Source of the DNA: Nocardioides sp. JS614
Lineage (GTDB): Bacteria > Actinomycetota > Actinomycetes > Propionibacteriales > Nocardioidaceae
Length of the DNA stretch: 64,000 bases
Assembly: GCF_000015265.1 (NCBI RefSeq)
Contig: NC_008699.1
Span: 1,364,001-1,428,000, forward strand
Reading direction: 5' to 3'
The notes beneath the pieces were generated by a model. The model did no database searches and was not told the DNA's origin. It was given only the letters and a program-made list of their open reading frames with translations. The first letter of the stretch is position 1. Every line of letters begins with the position of its first letter. Made by a program: the position numbers and the translations under genes. Of the stretch, positions 8,380 through 17,433 are shown piece after piece.

Positions 8380-10227
8380 GTGTCCCAAGTCATGCCCTCA
8401 CGCCGCGCCGTGCTCGCGGGCGGCGTCACCGGGGGAGCGGCCCTTGCCGCGTCCGGGTATGTCACGCCGTCGTACGCCTCGGAGGTGGACTCCCGCATCG
8501 GCAGAAGAGGGGTCCGGCTGACCGTGCTCGGCACCACCGACCTGCACGGCAACGTCTACAACTGGGACTACTTCAAGAACAAGGAGTTCGACAACTCCGC
8601 CCACGACGACATCGGCATCGCCAAGGTCACGACCCTGGTCAAGGCGATGCGCGAGGAGCGCCGCGGCGAGCCGATCCTCACGCTGGACGCCGGCGACACC
8701 ATCCAGGGCACGCCGCTGGCCTACTACTACGCCCGGATCGCGCCGATCACGGCCGGTGGCATCCACCCGATGGCCAACGCCATGAACCTGGTCGGCTACG
8801 ACGCCGCCGCCCTCGGCAACCACGAGTTCAACTACGGGCTGGACACGCTGCGGACCTTCGAGGACCAGCTGAACTTCCCGCTGCTCGGGGCGAACGCCGT
8901 CGACCCCGCGACCGGGCTGCCGGCGTTCGCGCCGTACCTGATCAAGACCTTCCGCGTCGGCCGCGGCCGCAAGCTCCGCGTCGGTGTGCTCGGTCTCACC
9001 AACCCCGGCATCGCGATCTGGGACAAGGCCAACGTCGAGGGGAAGATGGAGTTCCCCGGCCTGGTCGAGCAGGCCAAGAAGTTCGTGCCGAAGATGAAGG
9101 CCAAGGGCTGCGACGTCGTCATCGTCTCCGCGCACTCCGGCGCGGACACCTCCTCGTCGTACGGCGATGCGCTGCCGTTCCCCGAGAACGCCGCGTCCCT
9201 CGTCGCCGAGCAGGTCCCGCACGTCGACGCGATCCTGGTCGGCCACGCGCACAAGGAGATCGCGCAGCGGTTCGTGCGCAACAAGGTCACCGGCCAGCAG
9301 GTGCTGCTGTGCGAGCCGTACTACTGGGGCATGCGGCTGGCGGTCATGGATCTCGTCGTGCACGAGTCCTACACCAAGCAGGGCCGGCTCAAGTGGATCG
9401 TGACGGGAAGCGGCGCCCAGCTGCTCAACTCGAACACCGTCGACGCGGACCCTGCGGTCGCGGCAGCGGTCCAGGAGCAGCACGACACCGTCGTGTCGTA
9501 CGTGAACAGCCCGGTGGGCAGCTCGGCCGCAGCGATGTCGGCGGCACGCGCCGTGGTCGAGGACGTTCCGATCATCGACTTCGTGAACTACGTGCAGGCC
9601 GACGCGGTCAAGGCCGGTCTCAGTGGCGCCGCCGCGGCGCTCCCGGTGCTCTCCATCGCGGCGCCGTTCAACCGCAGCGCGTCCTTCCCGTCCGGTGAGG
9701 TGACCGTGCGTGACGTTGCGGGCCTCTACATCTACGACAACACGCTGCTGGCGGTCCAGGTCAGCGGTGCGGACCTCAAGGCCTACCTCGAGTACAGCGC
9801 CCGCTACTTCAAGAAGATCTCCGGCACCGGGCCGTTCACGATGGACCAGGTCACCAACGCGGTCACCAGCACGGCCCCGAACGGCACGCCGGACTACAAC
9901 TACGACGCCGTCGCGGGGCTGGACGCACCGCTGACCTACGACATCGACATCTCCCAGGAGGTCGGGTCGCGGATCATCGGGCTGTCCTACGACGGCAAGC
10001 TGGTCGGCGACGCCGACCAGTTCGTGCTGGCCGTCAACAACTACCGCCAGTCCGGTGGCGGCGGGTTCCCGGCGGTCTCCACCGCCCCGGTCGTCTACAA
10101 CCGGCAGAACGAGATCCGCCAGCTGCTCATCGACTGGGTCACCGCCCACGGAACCATCGACCCGGCCCAGTTCGCCTCCGTCGACTGGCGCCTGGTCTCC
10201 GGTGGCCAGCCGATCACGGTGAGCTGA
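8380..10227 (+). CDS. Tat-exported bifunctional 5'-nucleotidase / 2',3'-cyclic-nucleotide phosphodiesterase
   Basis: 615-residue secreted metallophosphatase that dephosphorylates extracellular nucleotides. GTG at 8380 has AGGAGG seven bases upstream. The N-terminus has a twin-arginine signal (SRRAVLAGG plus hydrophobic AALAASG). Calcineurin-like motifs follow: TTDLHGNVYN, GDTIQGTPL, GNHEFNYG and GHAHKEI. The C-terminal 5'-nucleotidase domain (about 350-600) binds substrate (FNRSASFPSGEVTVRD, QSGGGGFPA). The NVYNWDYFKN signature resembles CpdB/YfkN types, so cyclic-nucleotide activity is plausible. No LPXTG anchor is seen. Likely phosphate or nucleoside scavenging. Confidence 0.92.
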   Translation: MSQVMPSRRAVLAGGVTGGAALAASGYVTPSYASEVDSRIGRRGVRLTVLGTTDLHGNVYNWDYFKNKEFDNSAHDDIGIAKVTTLVKAMREERRGEPILTLDAGDTIQGTPLAYYYARIAPITAGGIHPMANAMNLVGYDAAALGNHEFNYGLDTLRTFEDQLNFPLLGANAVDPATGLPAFAPYLIKTFRVGRGRKLRVGVLGLTNPGIAIWDKANVEGKMEFPGLVEQAKKFVPKMKAKGCDVVIVSAHSGADTSSSYGDALPFPENAASLVAEQVPHVDAILVGHAHKEIAQRFVRNKVTGQQVLLCEPYYWGMRLAVMDLVVHESYTKQGRLKWIVTGSGAQLLNSNTVDADPAVAAAVQEQHDTVVSYVNSPVGSSAAAMSAARAVVEDVPIIDFVNYVQADAVKAGLSGAAAALPVLSIAAPFNRSASFPSGEVTVRDVAGLYIYDNTLLAVQVSGADLKAYLEYSARYFKKISGTGPFTMDQVTNAVTSTAPNGTPDYNYDAVAGLDAPLTYDIDISQEVGSRIIGLSYDGKLVGDADQFVLAVNNYRQSGGGGFPAVSTAPVVYNRQNEIRQLLIDWVTAHGTIDPAQFASVDWRLVSGGQPITVS

Positions 10228-10241
10228 GCGTCGCCGACCGT

Positions 10242-10277
10242 CGCGCCCTCCTTCGCCGCGAGGCGGGGGAGGGCGCG
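10242..10277. terminator. Hairpin between convergent nucleotidase and crotonase genes
   Basis: CGCGCCCTCC (10242-10251) pairs perfectly with GGAGGGCGCG (10268-10277). The 16-base spacer can itself pair partly (CGCC/GGCG). Both flanking genes end within 15 bases of it. Likely bidirectional terminator. Confidence 0.6.
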
Positions 10278-10278
10278 G

Positions 10279-11049
10279 CTACTCGCCGCGGAACACCGGC
10301 CGGCGATGCTCGGAGAAGGCGCGCATCCCCTCGGCGGCGTCGGCGGTGCGGAGCAGGACGGTCTGGCCGGTGCGCTCGCGCTCGAGGGCGGCGTCCAGGC
10401 CGGCGAGGGTCGCCGCGTTGACCGCCTTCTTGCTCGCGGCCAGGGCCAGCGGCGGTCCGGTGGCGAGGCGGCCGGCGAGCGCGTCGACGTACGACGCGAG
10501 CTCGTGGTCCGGGACCAGATGGCTGACCAGGCCGACCCGGTGCGCCTCCGCGGCGCCCAGCGGCTCGGCGAGCAGGGCCATCCGCATCGCACGGGTCCGG
10601 CCGATCGCGGCCGCCACCGTCAGCGAGGCACCGCCGTCGAGCATCAGGCCGATCCGCGAGAACGCCAGGAGGAAGGTCGCGGAGGAGCCGGCGACGACCA
10701 GGTCGGCGGCGAGGGCGGTCGAGCACCCCACGCCGGCAGCCATCCCGTTGACCGCGGCGAGGACCGGCTTGGGACACGACGTGATCGCGCGGACGATCCG
10801 GTTCGCCCGGTCGAGCGCCGAGACGTCGAGGTGCTCGTGGGCGTCGGCGCCGGAGATGTCCGCTCCTGCGGAGAACGCCGAGCCTGCCCCGGTGATCACC
10901 ACGACCCGGACCTCGTCACGACCGGTCGCCGCCTCGATCGTGCCGGCGAGCTCGTCGGCCATCTCGCCGGTGAGCGCGTTGAGCAGCTCCGGGCGGTTGA
11001 ACCTCAGCCGCAGCACCCCGTCGGTGGTGTCGACCTCGAGGTCAGGCAA
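10279..11049 (-). CDS. Enoyl-CoA hydratase/isomerase family protein (PaaG-like)
   Basis: 256-residue crotonase. Oxyanion-hole elements are FSAGADIS (residues 59-66) and NGMAAGVGCS (101-110). The usual hydratase glutamate of the GG segment is replaced: LMLDGGAS places Asp138 where PaaG-type isomerases carry their catalytic Asp. That points to an isomerase or PaaG-like role rather than classical crotonase (family knowledge). TTG at 11049 overlaps the nicotinamidase stop by 8 bases, so translation is probably coupled. Substrate unknown. Confidence 0.88.
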   Translation of the reverse strand: MPDLEVDTTDGVLRLRFNRPELLNALTGEMADELAGTIEAATGRDEVRVVVITGAGSAFSAGADISGADAHEHLDVSALDRANRIVRAITSCPKPVLAAVNGMAAGVGCSTALAADLVVAGSSATFLLAFSRIGLMLDGGASLTVAAAIGRTRAMRMALLAEPLGAAEAHRVGLVSHLVPDHELASYVDALAGRLATGPPLALAASKKAVNAATLAGLDAALERERTGQTVLLRTADAAEGMRAFSEHRRPVFRGE

Positions 11050-11626
11050 CGCTCACCCCGGCGGCCCGCATCTCCTCGAGCGCCGCGGCCGAGGTGTCCG
11101 GGGCCACGCCCGCGCACAGGTCGGCGAGGAGCCGCGTCGTGAAGCCCTCCCGCACGGCGTCCAGGGCGGTCTTGCGCACGCAGTAGTCGGTCGCGATGCC
11201 GCACACGTCCACCTCGGTCACGCCGCGCGACCGCAGCCACTCGGCCAGCCCCACCCCCTCGACGGTGCGGCCCTCGAACCCGGAGTACGCCGCCTGGTGC
11301 TCGCCCTTGAAGAAGATGGCGTCGAACGGCTGGGGGTCGAGGTTCGGGTGGAAGGAGGCGCCGTCGGTCCCCACCCGGCAGTGCACCGGCCAGGAGTCGA
11401 GGTAGTCCGGCTCGCGGGACCAGTGCTCGCCCGGATCTATGTGGTGGTCCTTGGTGGCCACTACGTGCGCGTAGTCGGGCGCCCCGGGCCCCTGCACGCT
11501 CCACAGGTGCAGGACCTCGGCGATGTCTGCCGCCACCCGCGCCCCGCCCGCCACCGGCAGTGAGCCGCCTTCGCAGAAGTCGTTCTGCACGTCGGTCACG
11601 ACGAGGGCACGCTTCGACTCGCTCAT
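11042..11626 (-). CDS. pncA: Nicotinamidase / pyrazinamidase
   Basis: 194-residue cysteine hydrolase converting nicotinamide to nicotinate for NAD salvage. Catalytic triad: Asp12 (VTDVQNDF), Lys107 (FFKGEH) and Cys149 (ATDYCVRKT). Metal ligands: Asp60, His62, His68 (KDHHIDPGEHWS) and His82 (PVHC). ATG at 11626. Nicotinate phosphoribosyltransferase, the next salvage enzyme, is at 17500-18819. Overlap with the crotonase gene downstream suggests co-transcription, though no functional link is evident. Confidence 0.96.
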   Translation of the reverse strand: MSESKRALVVTDVQNDFCEGGSLPVAGGARVAADIAEVLHLWSVQGPGAPDYAHVVATKDHHIDPGEHWSREPDYLDSWPVHCRVGTDGASFHPNLDPQPFDAIFFKGEHQAAYSGFEGRTVEGVGLAEWLRSRGVTEVDVCGIATDYCVRKTALDAVREGFTTRLLADLCAGVAPDTSAAALEEMRAAGVSVA

Positions 11627-11639
11627 GCCCTGGAGTCTG

Positions 11640-12842
11640 TCACCCGGCGCCGTGCGACCGGGAGTGCTGGCGGCCCGACCGGGGGGCCTCGAGAGGGTCG
11701 AGGGCGACGGCGATCGCGCCCATGACCTCGGCACGCTCGCCGAGCGCGCCCCCGAGGACGGTGATCGCCGCGGCCGTGGTCGGTTGGGAGTATCGGTCCA
11801 GCGCGTCCCGGATCCCGGCCTGCAGCGCCGGCGCGGCACCGAAGCCGCCGCCGACCACGACCTGCTCGGGGTTGAGCATGTTCGCGATGTTGGCGAGCAC
11901 CCGGCCGATCCGGCGGCCGAAGTCGTTGAGCGCCCGGGTGGCGCCCGCGTCGCCCGACTGGGCCAGCTCCAGGATGCGCGGGACGGTCAGCTGCTCGTCG
12001 TACGCCGGCTGGAGCAGCTCCACGAGCTTGGGTCCGGACACCTCGGTCTCCAGGCAGCCGCGGCTCCCGCAGCGACACATCACGCCGTTCACGTCGACCT
12101 GGACGTGGCCCAGCTCGCCGGCGATCCCGGTGGCTCCCGTGACCAGGTGGCCGTCGACGATCAGTCCGGCGCCGATGCCCGTGGAGGCCTTGACGTAGAT
12201 GACGTCGCGGTGACCGCACGCGGCGCCGTACGCAAGCTCCCCGCGGGCTCCGAGGTGGGCGTCGTTGTGGACCCGGGCGATGACTCCGGTCCGCTCCGCC
12301 AGCTCGGCGGCCGGCTGGAGCCCGCGCCAGGTGGGGAGGATCCCGGAGGTCATCCGGCCCCCGCGGTCCACCGGGCCGGGAATGCCCAGGCCGGCCCCGC
12401 GCACGTCCGAGAGCTCGTGGCCCGACTCCGCGAGCAGCTCGTCGAGCAGGGTCGCCACGCGATCCATCGACTCGCGCGGCGAGTCATCGACATCGAGGGC
12501 CACCGAGCGTTCGAGGACGATGGTCGAGTCCGGCCGGGCCAGGGCGACCCGGACGTGGCGGTGCCCGACGTCGATGCCGGCGACCACCCCGGTCAGGGCC
12601 GCGAGCTCGAGGAGGATCGGCGGCCGGCCGCTGCGGCCCTTGTACGGCGTGCCGCGGTCGAGACGCTCGACCAGCACGCCCTGGTCGAGGAGCTGGACGA
12701 CCAGGCTGGACACGGTCGATCGGGACAGGCCGGTGCGCCGCATCAGGTCCGCACGGGAGAGCGCCCCGGTCTGCTCGATGGTGGAGATCACCAGGGCGAG
12801 ATTGGCGGCGCGCAGCTCGCCGAGGGATCCGCCTTGAGCCAT
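11640..12842 (-). CDS. ROK-family transcriptional regulator
   Basis: 400-residue sugar-responsive regulator. An N-terminal winged HTH (LSRADLMRRTGLSRSTVSSLVVQL, residues 28-51) is fused to a ROK sugar-kinase-like domain. Phosphate loop VAGIDVGHRHVRVAL, sugar-binding ExGH (GELGHVQVD) and the zinc motif CRCGSRGCLE are all present. It may have lost kinase activity, as NagC/XylR members have. It is divergent from the sugar ABC operon at 13044 across 201 bases, so it most likely represses that operon until a sugar binds (inference). pncA lies 13 bases downstream. Confidence 0.93.
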   Translation of the reverse strand: MAQGGSLGELRAANLALVISTIEQTGALSRADLMRRTGLSRSTVSSLVVQLLDQGVLVERLDRGTPYKGRSGRPPILLELAALTGVVAGIDVGHRHVRVALARPDSTIVLERSVALDVDDSPRESMDRVATLLDELLAESGHELSDVRGAGLGIPGPVDRGGRMTSGILPTWRGLQPAAELAERTGVIARVHNDAHLGARGELAYGAACGHRDVIYVKASTGIGAGLIVDGHLVTGATGIAGELGHVQVDVNGVMCRCGSRGCLETEVSGPKLVELLQPAYDEQLTVPRILELAQSGDAGATRALNDFGRRIGRVLANIANMLNPEQVVVGGGFGAAPALQAGIRDALDRYSQPTTAAAITVLGGALGERAEVMGAIAVALDPLEAPRSGRQHSRSHGAG

Positions 12843-13043
12843 GCGTCGAGGGTACCGGATTCATTCGGGATCCGGACATAACATTCCGGCATCTTCCTAC
12901 CTTTGATCCTTGACCCGAACTAATAGGGCTCTTAGCGTGGCGACAGGAGCCTCGGTCGGGCTCCTGAGCAACCTTTCGCGCGGCAGCACTCGGAATGTTC
13001 GCAAAGGCGCGACAACTTCAAATGACCGACCTATGGAGGAAAG
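12843..13043. promoter_or_regulatory. Control region between ROK regulator and sugar ABC operon
   Basis: AT-rich 201-base gap. A good plus-strand promoter is TTGACC (12910-12915), 17-base spacer, TAGCGT (12933-12938). Just downstream is an inverted repeat CAGGAGC (12944-12950) / GCTCCTG (12960-12966), well placed to be a repressor site or leader hairpin. AACATTCCG (12880-12888) recurs inverted as CGGAATGTT (12991-12999), 102 bases apart on either side of the promoter, as looping operators would be. GGAGGA precedes the ATG at 13044. Confidence 0.6.
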
Positions 13044-14342
13044 ATGAATCGCACGCGACGCGCGCTGAGCGCGCTGGTTGCGGCTGGTGCCCTCGTGCTC
13101 CTGGCTGCTTGCGGGGGAAGCGACAGCGAAGGCAACAACGACACCTCGTCCAACGGCGACGCCGCCAGTGGCGAGGTCGAGGTCTTCACCTGGTGGGCCG
13201 AGGGCAGCGAGAAGGCCGGCCTCGACGCGCTGGTGGCGGTCTTCAACGACCAGTACCCGGACATCAAGTTCGTCAACGGTGCGGTCGCCGGCGGCGCCGG
13301 TAGCGACGCGAAGAACGTGTTGGCCTCCCGGCTGCAGACCAACGACCCGCCCGGAACCTTCCAGGCGCACGCGGGCGCGGAGCTGACCGACTACATCAAC
13401 AACGGGCAGATCGAGGACCTGACCCAGATGTACGAGGACAACGGCTGGAACGACTACTTCCCGCAGACCCTGCTCGACCGGCTGGAGCAGGACGGCAAGA
13501 TCTACTCCGTCCCGTCCAACATCCACCGGGCGAACGTGGTCTGGGCCAACCCGGCCGTGCTGAAGGACGCCGGCGTCGACCCCGAGGCGACGTACGCGAG
13601 CCTCGACGACTGGATCTCCGACCTGCAGAAGATCAAGGCCAAAGGCTTGATCCCGCTCTCGATCGCGACCGACTGGACCCAGGTCCACCTGTTCGAGACC
13701 GTGCTGCTCGCCGACCTCGGCGCCGACGCCTACAACGGCCTCTGGGACGGCACGACCGACTGGGCCGGCGACGAGGTCGGCGCCGCGCTCGAGGACTACC
13801 AGACCCTGTTCGAGCTCACCAACCAGGACCGGCAGTCGCTCGACTGGCCGGACGCCACCCAGCTCGTGATCGACGGCGACGCCGCGTTCAACGTGATGGG
13901 TGACTGGGCCGTCGCGGCCTTCGAGGAGCAGGGCAAGAAGCTGGGCACGGACTACCTGGCCTACCCGGTGCCCGGCACCGACGGTGTCTTCGACTTCCTC
14001 GCGGACTCCTTCACCCTCCCGGTCGGGGCTCCCGACCCCGCCACCACCGAGGCCTGGCTCTCCACCGTGGCCAGCCCCGAGGGTCAGACCGCCTTCAACA
14101 TGAAGAAGGGCTCGATCCCGGCCAACACGCAGGCCGACACCTCCGGGTTCGGTGACTACCAGCAGACCGCGATCGAGTCGTACGCCAACGACGACATCGT
14201 CTCGTCGCTGGCCCACGGCGCAGCGGCCCCGATCAGCTGGCTGACCGACATCACCTCGGCCGTCGCCAAGTACGGTTCGACCGGTGACCTCGGTGGCTTC
14301 CAGGACGACCTGGCTGCCGCCGCTGAGAAGAACGCCGGCTGA
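13044..14342 (+). CDS. Sugar ABC transporter substrate-binding lipoprotein
   Basis: 432-residue extracellular solute-binding protein (family 1, CUT1 importer). Lipoprotein signal with lipobox LAAC, acylated Cys23, then a Ser/Asn/Gly-rich linker. The mature part EVFTWWAEGSEKAGLDALV, DPPGTFQAHAGAEL, and GKIYSVPSNIHRANVVWAN resembles glucose/mannose-binding proteins of the Thermus type (from memory). GGAGGA lies 5 bases ahead of the ATG. First gene of the operon with two permeases and an AGE-family enzyme; the ROK regulator is divergent. Confidence 0.93.
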   Translation: MNRTRRALSALVAAGALVLLAACGGSDSEGNNDTSSNGDAASGEVEVFTWWAEGSEKAGLDALVAVFNDQYPDIKFVNGAVAGGAGSDAKNVLASRLQTNDPPGTFQAHAGAELTDYINNGQIEDLTQMYEDNGWNDYFPQTLLDRLEQDGKIYSVPSNIHRANVVWANPAVLKDAGVDPEATYASLDDWISDLQKIKAKGLIPLSIATDWTQVHLFETVLLADLGADAYNGLWDGTTDWAGDEVGAALEDYQTLFELTNQDRQSLDWPDATQLVIDGDAAFNVMGDWAVAAFEEQGKKLGTDYLAYPVPGTDGVFDFLADSFTLPVGAPDPATTEAWLSTVASPEGQTAFNMKKGSIPANTQADTSGFGDYQQTAIESYANDDIVSSLAHGAAAPISWLTDITSAVAKYGSTGDLGGFQDDLAAAAEKNAG

Positions 14343-14424
14343 TCTCCGGCTCGGTCGGCCCGGCCCCGCGGGGTCGGGCCGACCGGTACCCGCCACGTGG
14401 TCAGGCAACGGCGAGAAGGAGTGC

Positions 14425-15324
14425 ATGGTGAACCGAGGCTGGCGATCGTGGGGCCCCCCGGTCCTGCTGATCCTCCCGTCCCTGATCCTGATCGGGGTCT
14501 TCGTCTACGGCCTGATCGGCGTCAACTTCAACACCTCGTTGACCGACCAGCACCACCGCATCGGCGGTGACGTCGCGTACGTCGGGTTCGACAACTACAA
14601 GACGCTGTTCCAGGACGACACGTTCGTCTACTCGCTCAAGAACCTGCTCAAGTACACCGGTGCCTTCCTCGTCGGCACCCTGGTGATGGGCTTCATCTGG
14701 GCCTGGCTCCTGGAGAAGGGCGTGAAGGGCGAGGGGTTCTTCCGCGCCGTCTACCTCTTCCCGATGGCGGTCTCGTTCATCGCCTCCGGTGTGGTGTGGC
14801 GCTGGCTGCTCAACAACGCCGAGGGCGACCGGGCCGGCGGCCTCAACCGGCTCTTCGACCAGGTCGGGCTCGGGTTCCTCCAGAACCAGTGGTGGACCGA
14901 CCCCCAATGGGGTGTCGTCGCCATCGCGCTCCCCGCGATCTGGCAGCTGTCGGGCTACGTGATGGCGCTCTTCCTCGCGGGCTTCCGCGGGATCCCCGAC
15001 GAGCTGCGCGAGGCGGCCCGGGTCGACGGCGCCTCGGAGTGGCAGCTCTACCGCCACGTGATCTTCCCCCAGCTCAGCCCGGTCGCGCTCTCGGCCATCG
15101 TGATCGTCGGCCACATGTCGCTGAAGGTCTTCGACCTGATCATGGCGATCGCGGGCCAGACGAACTACACGACCCAGGTGCCGGCCATCCAGATGTGGGT
15201 CGAGTTCACCCGCGGTGACTACGCCCGCTCCGCGGCGATCGGCACGATCCTGCTCGTGATCGTGGCGTTCCTGATCATCCCCTACCTCGTCTACACCTAC
15301 CGGCAGGAGCGGCTGACCCGATGA
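14425..15324 (+). CDS. Sugar ABC transporter permease (MalF-type)
   Basis: 299-residue inner-membrane permease with six predicted helices starting at about residue 13. The EAA loop that contacts the ATPase is DELREAARVDGASEWQLYRHV (about 193-213). AAGGAG at 14416-14421 fits the GTG at 14428 slightly better than the ATG at 14425; the two differ by one residue. It overlaps the next permease by 4 bases (ATGA). No ATP-binding gene is in the operon, so a shared MsiK-type ATPase encoded elsewhere is expected. Confidence 0.93.
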   Translation: MVNRGWRSWGPPVLLILPSLILIGVFVYGLIGVNFNTSLTDQHHRIGGDVAYVGFDNYKTLFQDDTFVYSLKNLLKYTGAFLVGTLVMGFIWAWLLEKGVKGEGFFRAVYLFPMAVSFIASGVVWRWLLNNAEGDRAGGLNRLFDQVGLGFLQNQWWTDPQWGVVAIALPAIWQLSGYVMALFLAGFRGIPDELREAARVDGASEWQLYRHVIFPQLSPVALSAIVIVGHMSLKVFDLIMAIAGQTNYTTQVPAIQMWVEFTRGDYARSAAIGTILLVIVAFLIIPYLVYTYRQERLTR

Positions 15325-16208
15325 GCACCACGGCTCTTCCCACGGCCGACACCGTCCTCGCGCCCTCCGGCCGGCGCTCGGACCGCACCGGCGGGTCCAC
15401 GGCGATGCGCACCGTGCGGTACGTCCTGCTGATCTTCTTCCTGCTGGTCGTGCTGCTGCCGGCGTACGTCTTGTTCGTCACCTCGTTCAAGGGTCTCGGC
15501 GACGCGACCCCGAGCCGCGCGTGGTCGCTGCCCCAGTCGTGGGAGACCGCCGGATGGGACCGGGCCTGGGAGGTCCTCTCGCCGGCGCTCGTGCGCACCT
15601 TCTCGATGGTCATCCCGGCCTCGATCATCTCCGCGATGCTCGGGTCGATGAACGGCTTCGTGCTCGCGAAGTGGCGCTTCCCGGGGGCCGACGTGGTCTT
15701 CACGCTGCTGCTGTTCGGGATGTTCATCCCCTACCAGGCCGTGATGATCCCGCTGGTCCAGCTGATGCAGAACCTCGGCGTCCCGAACGGCGTGCCGAGC
15801 CTGATCGTGCTGCACGTCGTCTACGGCATCCCGATCACGACGCTGATCTTCCGCAACTACTACGCGTCGATCCCGACCGACCTGATCGAGGCGGCCCGCG
15901 TGGACGGTGCCGGGATGCTGCGCACCTACTCCTCGATCGTGCTGCCGATCTCCGCGCCCGCGTTCGTCGTCGTGCTGATCTGGCAGTTCACGTCGGCCTG
16001 GAACGACTACCTGTTCGCGCTGTTCTTCTCGAACTCGCGCAACGGCCCGGTCACCATCTCGCTGAACTTCCTCGCCAGCGGCCAGCTGCAGAACTACTCC
16101 GCGAGCATGGCCGGTGCGCTGATCGCGTCCCTGCCGACGTTGCTCGTGTACATCATCCTCGGGCGCTGGTTCGTCAGCGGCCTGATGGCGGGTTCGGTCA
16201 AGGGCTGA
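15321..16208 (+). CDS. Sugar ABC transporter permease (MalG-type)
   Basis: 295-residue partner permease. About 30 cytoplasmic residues, then TM1 (YVLLIFFLLVVLLPAYVLFV) and five more helices. EAA loop TDLIEAARVDGAGMLRTYSSI (about 190-210). Its start overlaps the upstream permease stop (ATGA), and the AGE-family gene begins 10 bases after its stop. Together with the MalF-type subunit it forms the membrane channel of a CUT1 sugar importer. Confidence 0.93.
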   Translation: MSTTALPTADTVLAPSGRRSDRTGGSTAMRTVRYVLLIFFLLVVLLPAYVLFVTSFKGLGDATPSRAWSLPQSWETAGWDRAWEVLSPALVRTFSMVIPASIISAMLGSMNGFVLAKWRFPGADVVFTLLLFGMFIPYQAVMIPLVQLMQNLGVPNGVPSLIVLHVVYGIPITTLIFRNYYASIPTDLIEAARVDGAGMLRTYSSIVLPISAPAFVVVLIWQFTSAWNDYLFALFFSNSRNGPVTISLNFLASGQLQNYSASMAGALIASLPTLLVYIILGRWFVSGLMAGSVKG

Positions 16209-16218
16209 TGGACGCCTG

Positions 16219-17433
16219 ATGGAGACCGAGGCGGAGGGCCGGAGGCTGCTGGCCTTCGCCCGTCGCAGTGCCCTGCCCGGGCTCGGGTTCGGTTGGCTGG
16301 ACGACCGTGGTGACGTCGACCCCGCCGAGCCGGTGCAGACCTGGATCACGGCCCGGATGACACACGTGTTCGCGCTCGCCGCCCTCCGCGGCGAACCGGG
16401 CGCCGCCGAGCTGGCCGGCCTCGGCGTCTCGGCCCTGGCGACCGGGCCGCTGCGCGACGCGGGGCACCCGGGGTGGTTGGGCGCGATCACGCGTGACGGC
16501 GCCCCGGCGGCGGATCGCAAGCTGGCCTACGACCACGCCTTCGTCGCCCTCGCTGCCTCGAGCGCCACGGTGGCCGGGGTGCCGGAGGCGCACCAGCTGC
16601 TCCGCGACGCGGTCGCCGTGCTCGAGCGCCACTTCCTGGACGACGCCGGTCGGGTCGTCGACGGCTACCCCCGCGATCTCGCCGAGCCCGAGCCCTACCG
16701 CGGCGCGAACAGCAGCATGCACACGGTCGAGGCCGTGCTGGCCCTCGGGGACGTGCTCGGGGAGCCCCGGTGGCACCGGATCGCCCTGGGCATCGCCGAG
16801 CACCTGATCCACCAGGTCGCGGTGGCCCGCGGCCACCGGCTCCCCGAGCACTTCGACGCGAGCTGGACCCCGCTGCCGGAGTACAACGCCGACCGGCCCG
16901 CCGACCCGTTCCGGCCGTACGGCGTCACCCCCGGCCACCTGCTCGAGTGGGCCCGCCTGCTCCTCCAGCTCGAGTCGGCGCTCCCGGACGCGCCCACGTG
17001 GCTGCTCGCGGACGCCCGCGCGCTGTTCGACCGCGCGGTGCAGATCGGCTGGGACGTCGACGGCGCCCCCGGATTCGTCTACACGACCGACTGGGCGGAC
17101 CGGCCCGTGGTGCGCGACCGGATGCACTGGGTGCAGGCCGAGGCCATCGGGGCCGCCGCCGCGCTGGCCCGGCGGACGGGGGAGCGGCGCTTCGCCGACC
17201 TGGAGCGGGAGTGGTGGGCGTTCGCGGACCGGCACTTCCTGGACCACGTCCCGGGCGCGGGCAGCTGGTTCCACGAGCTCGATCCGGACAACCGGCCGGT
17301 CGCCGGGGTCTGGTCCGGCAAGCCCGACGTCTACCACGCCTACCAGGCCACCCTGCTGACCCGGCTCCCGGTCGCCCCCTCGCTCGCCGCCCAGCTGGCG
17401 GGTGGTCAGGTGCCGGCTCCTCCGGTGCGGTAG
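16219..17433 (+). CDS. AGE-family sugar epimerase/isomerase
   Basis: 404-residue (alpha/alpha)6-barrel enzyme of the N-acylglucosamine 2-epimerase / YihS / mannose isomerase family. Conserved pieces: MTHVFALAAL near residue 47, NSSMHTVEAVLAL (about 164-176), VTPGHLLEWARLL (about 236-248), RMHWVQAEAIGAAA, and KPDVYHAYQATLL near the C-terminus. Those His and Glu residues line the active site in the family. Its place at the end of a glucose/mannose-type import operon suggests a mannose-fructose or related aldose-ketose isomerase; sulfoquinovose isomerase is an alternative. The stop codon lies inside a 20-bp inverted-repeat arm. Confidence 0.88.
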   Translation: METEAEGRRLLAFARRSALPGLGFGWLDDRGDVDPAEPVQTWITARMTHVFALAALRGEPGAAELAGLGVSALATGPLRDAGHPGWLGAITRDGAPAADRKLAYDHAFVALAASSATVAGVPEAHQLLRDAVAVLERHFLDDAGRVVDGYPRDLAEPEPYRGANSSMHTVEAVLALGDVLGEPRWHRIALGIAEHLIHQVAVARGHRLPEHFDASWTPLPEYNADRPADPFRPYGVTPGHLLEWARLLLQLESALPDAPTWLLADARALFDRAVQIGWDVDGAPGFVYTTDWADRPVVRDRMHWVQAEAIGAAAALARRTGERRFADLEREWWAFADRHFLDHVPGAGSWFHELDPDNRPVAGVWSGKPDVYHAYQATLLTRLPVAPSLAAQLAGGQVPAPPVR

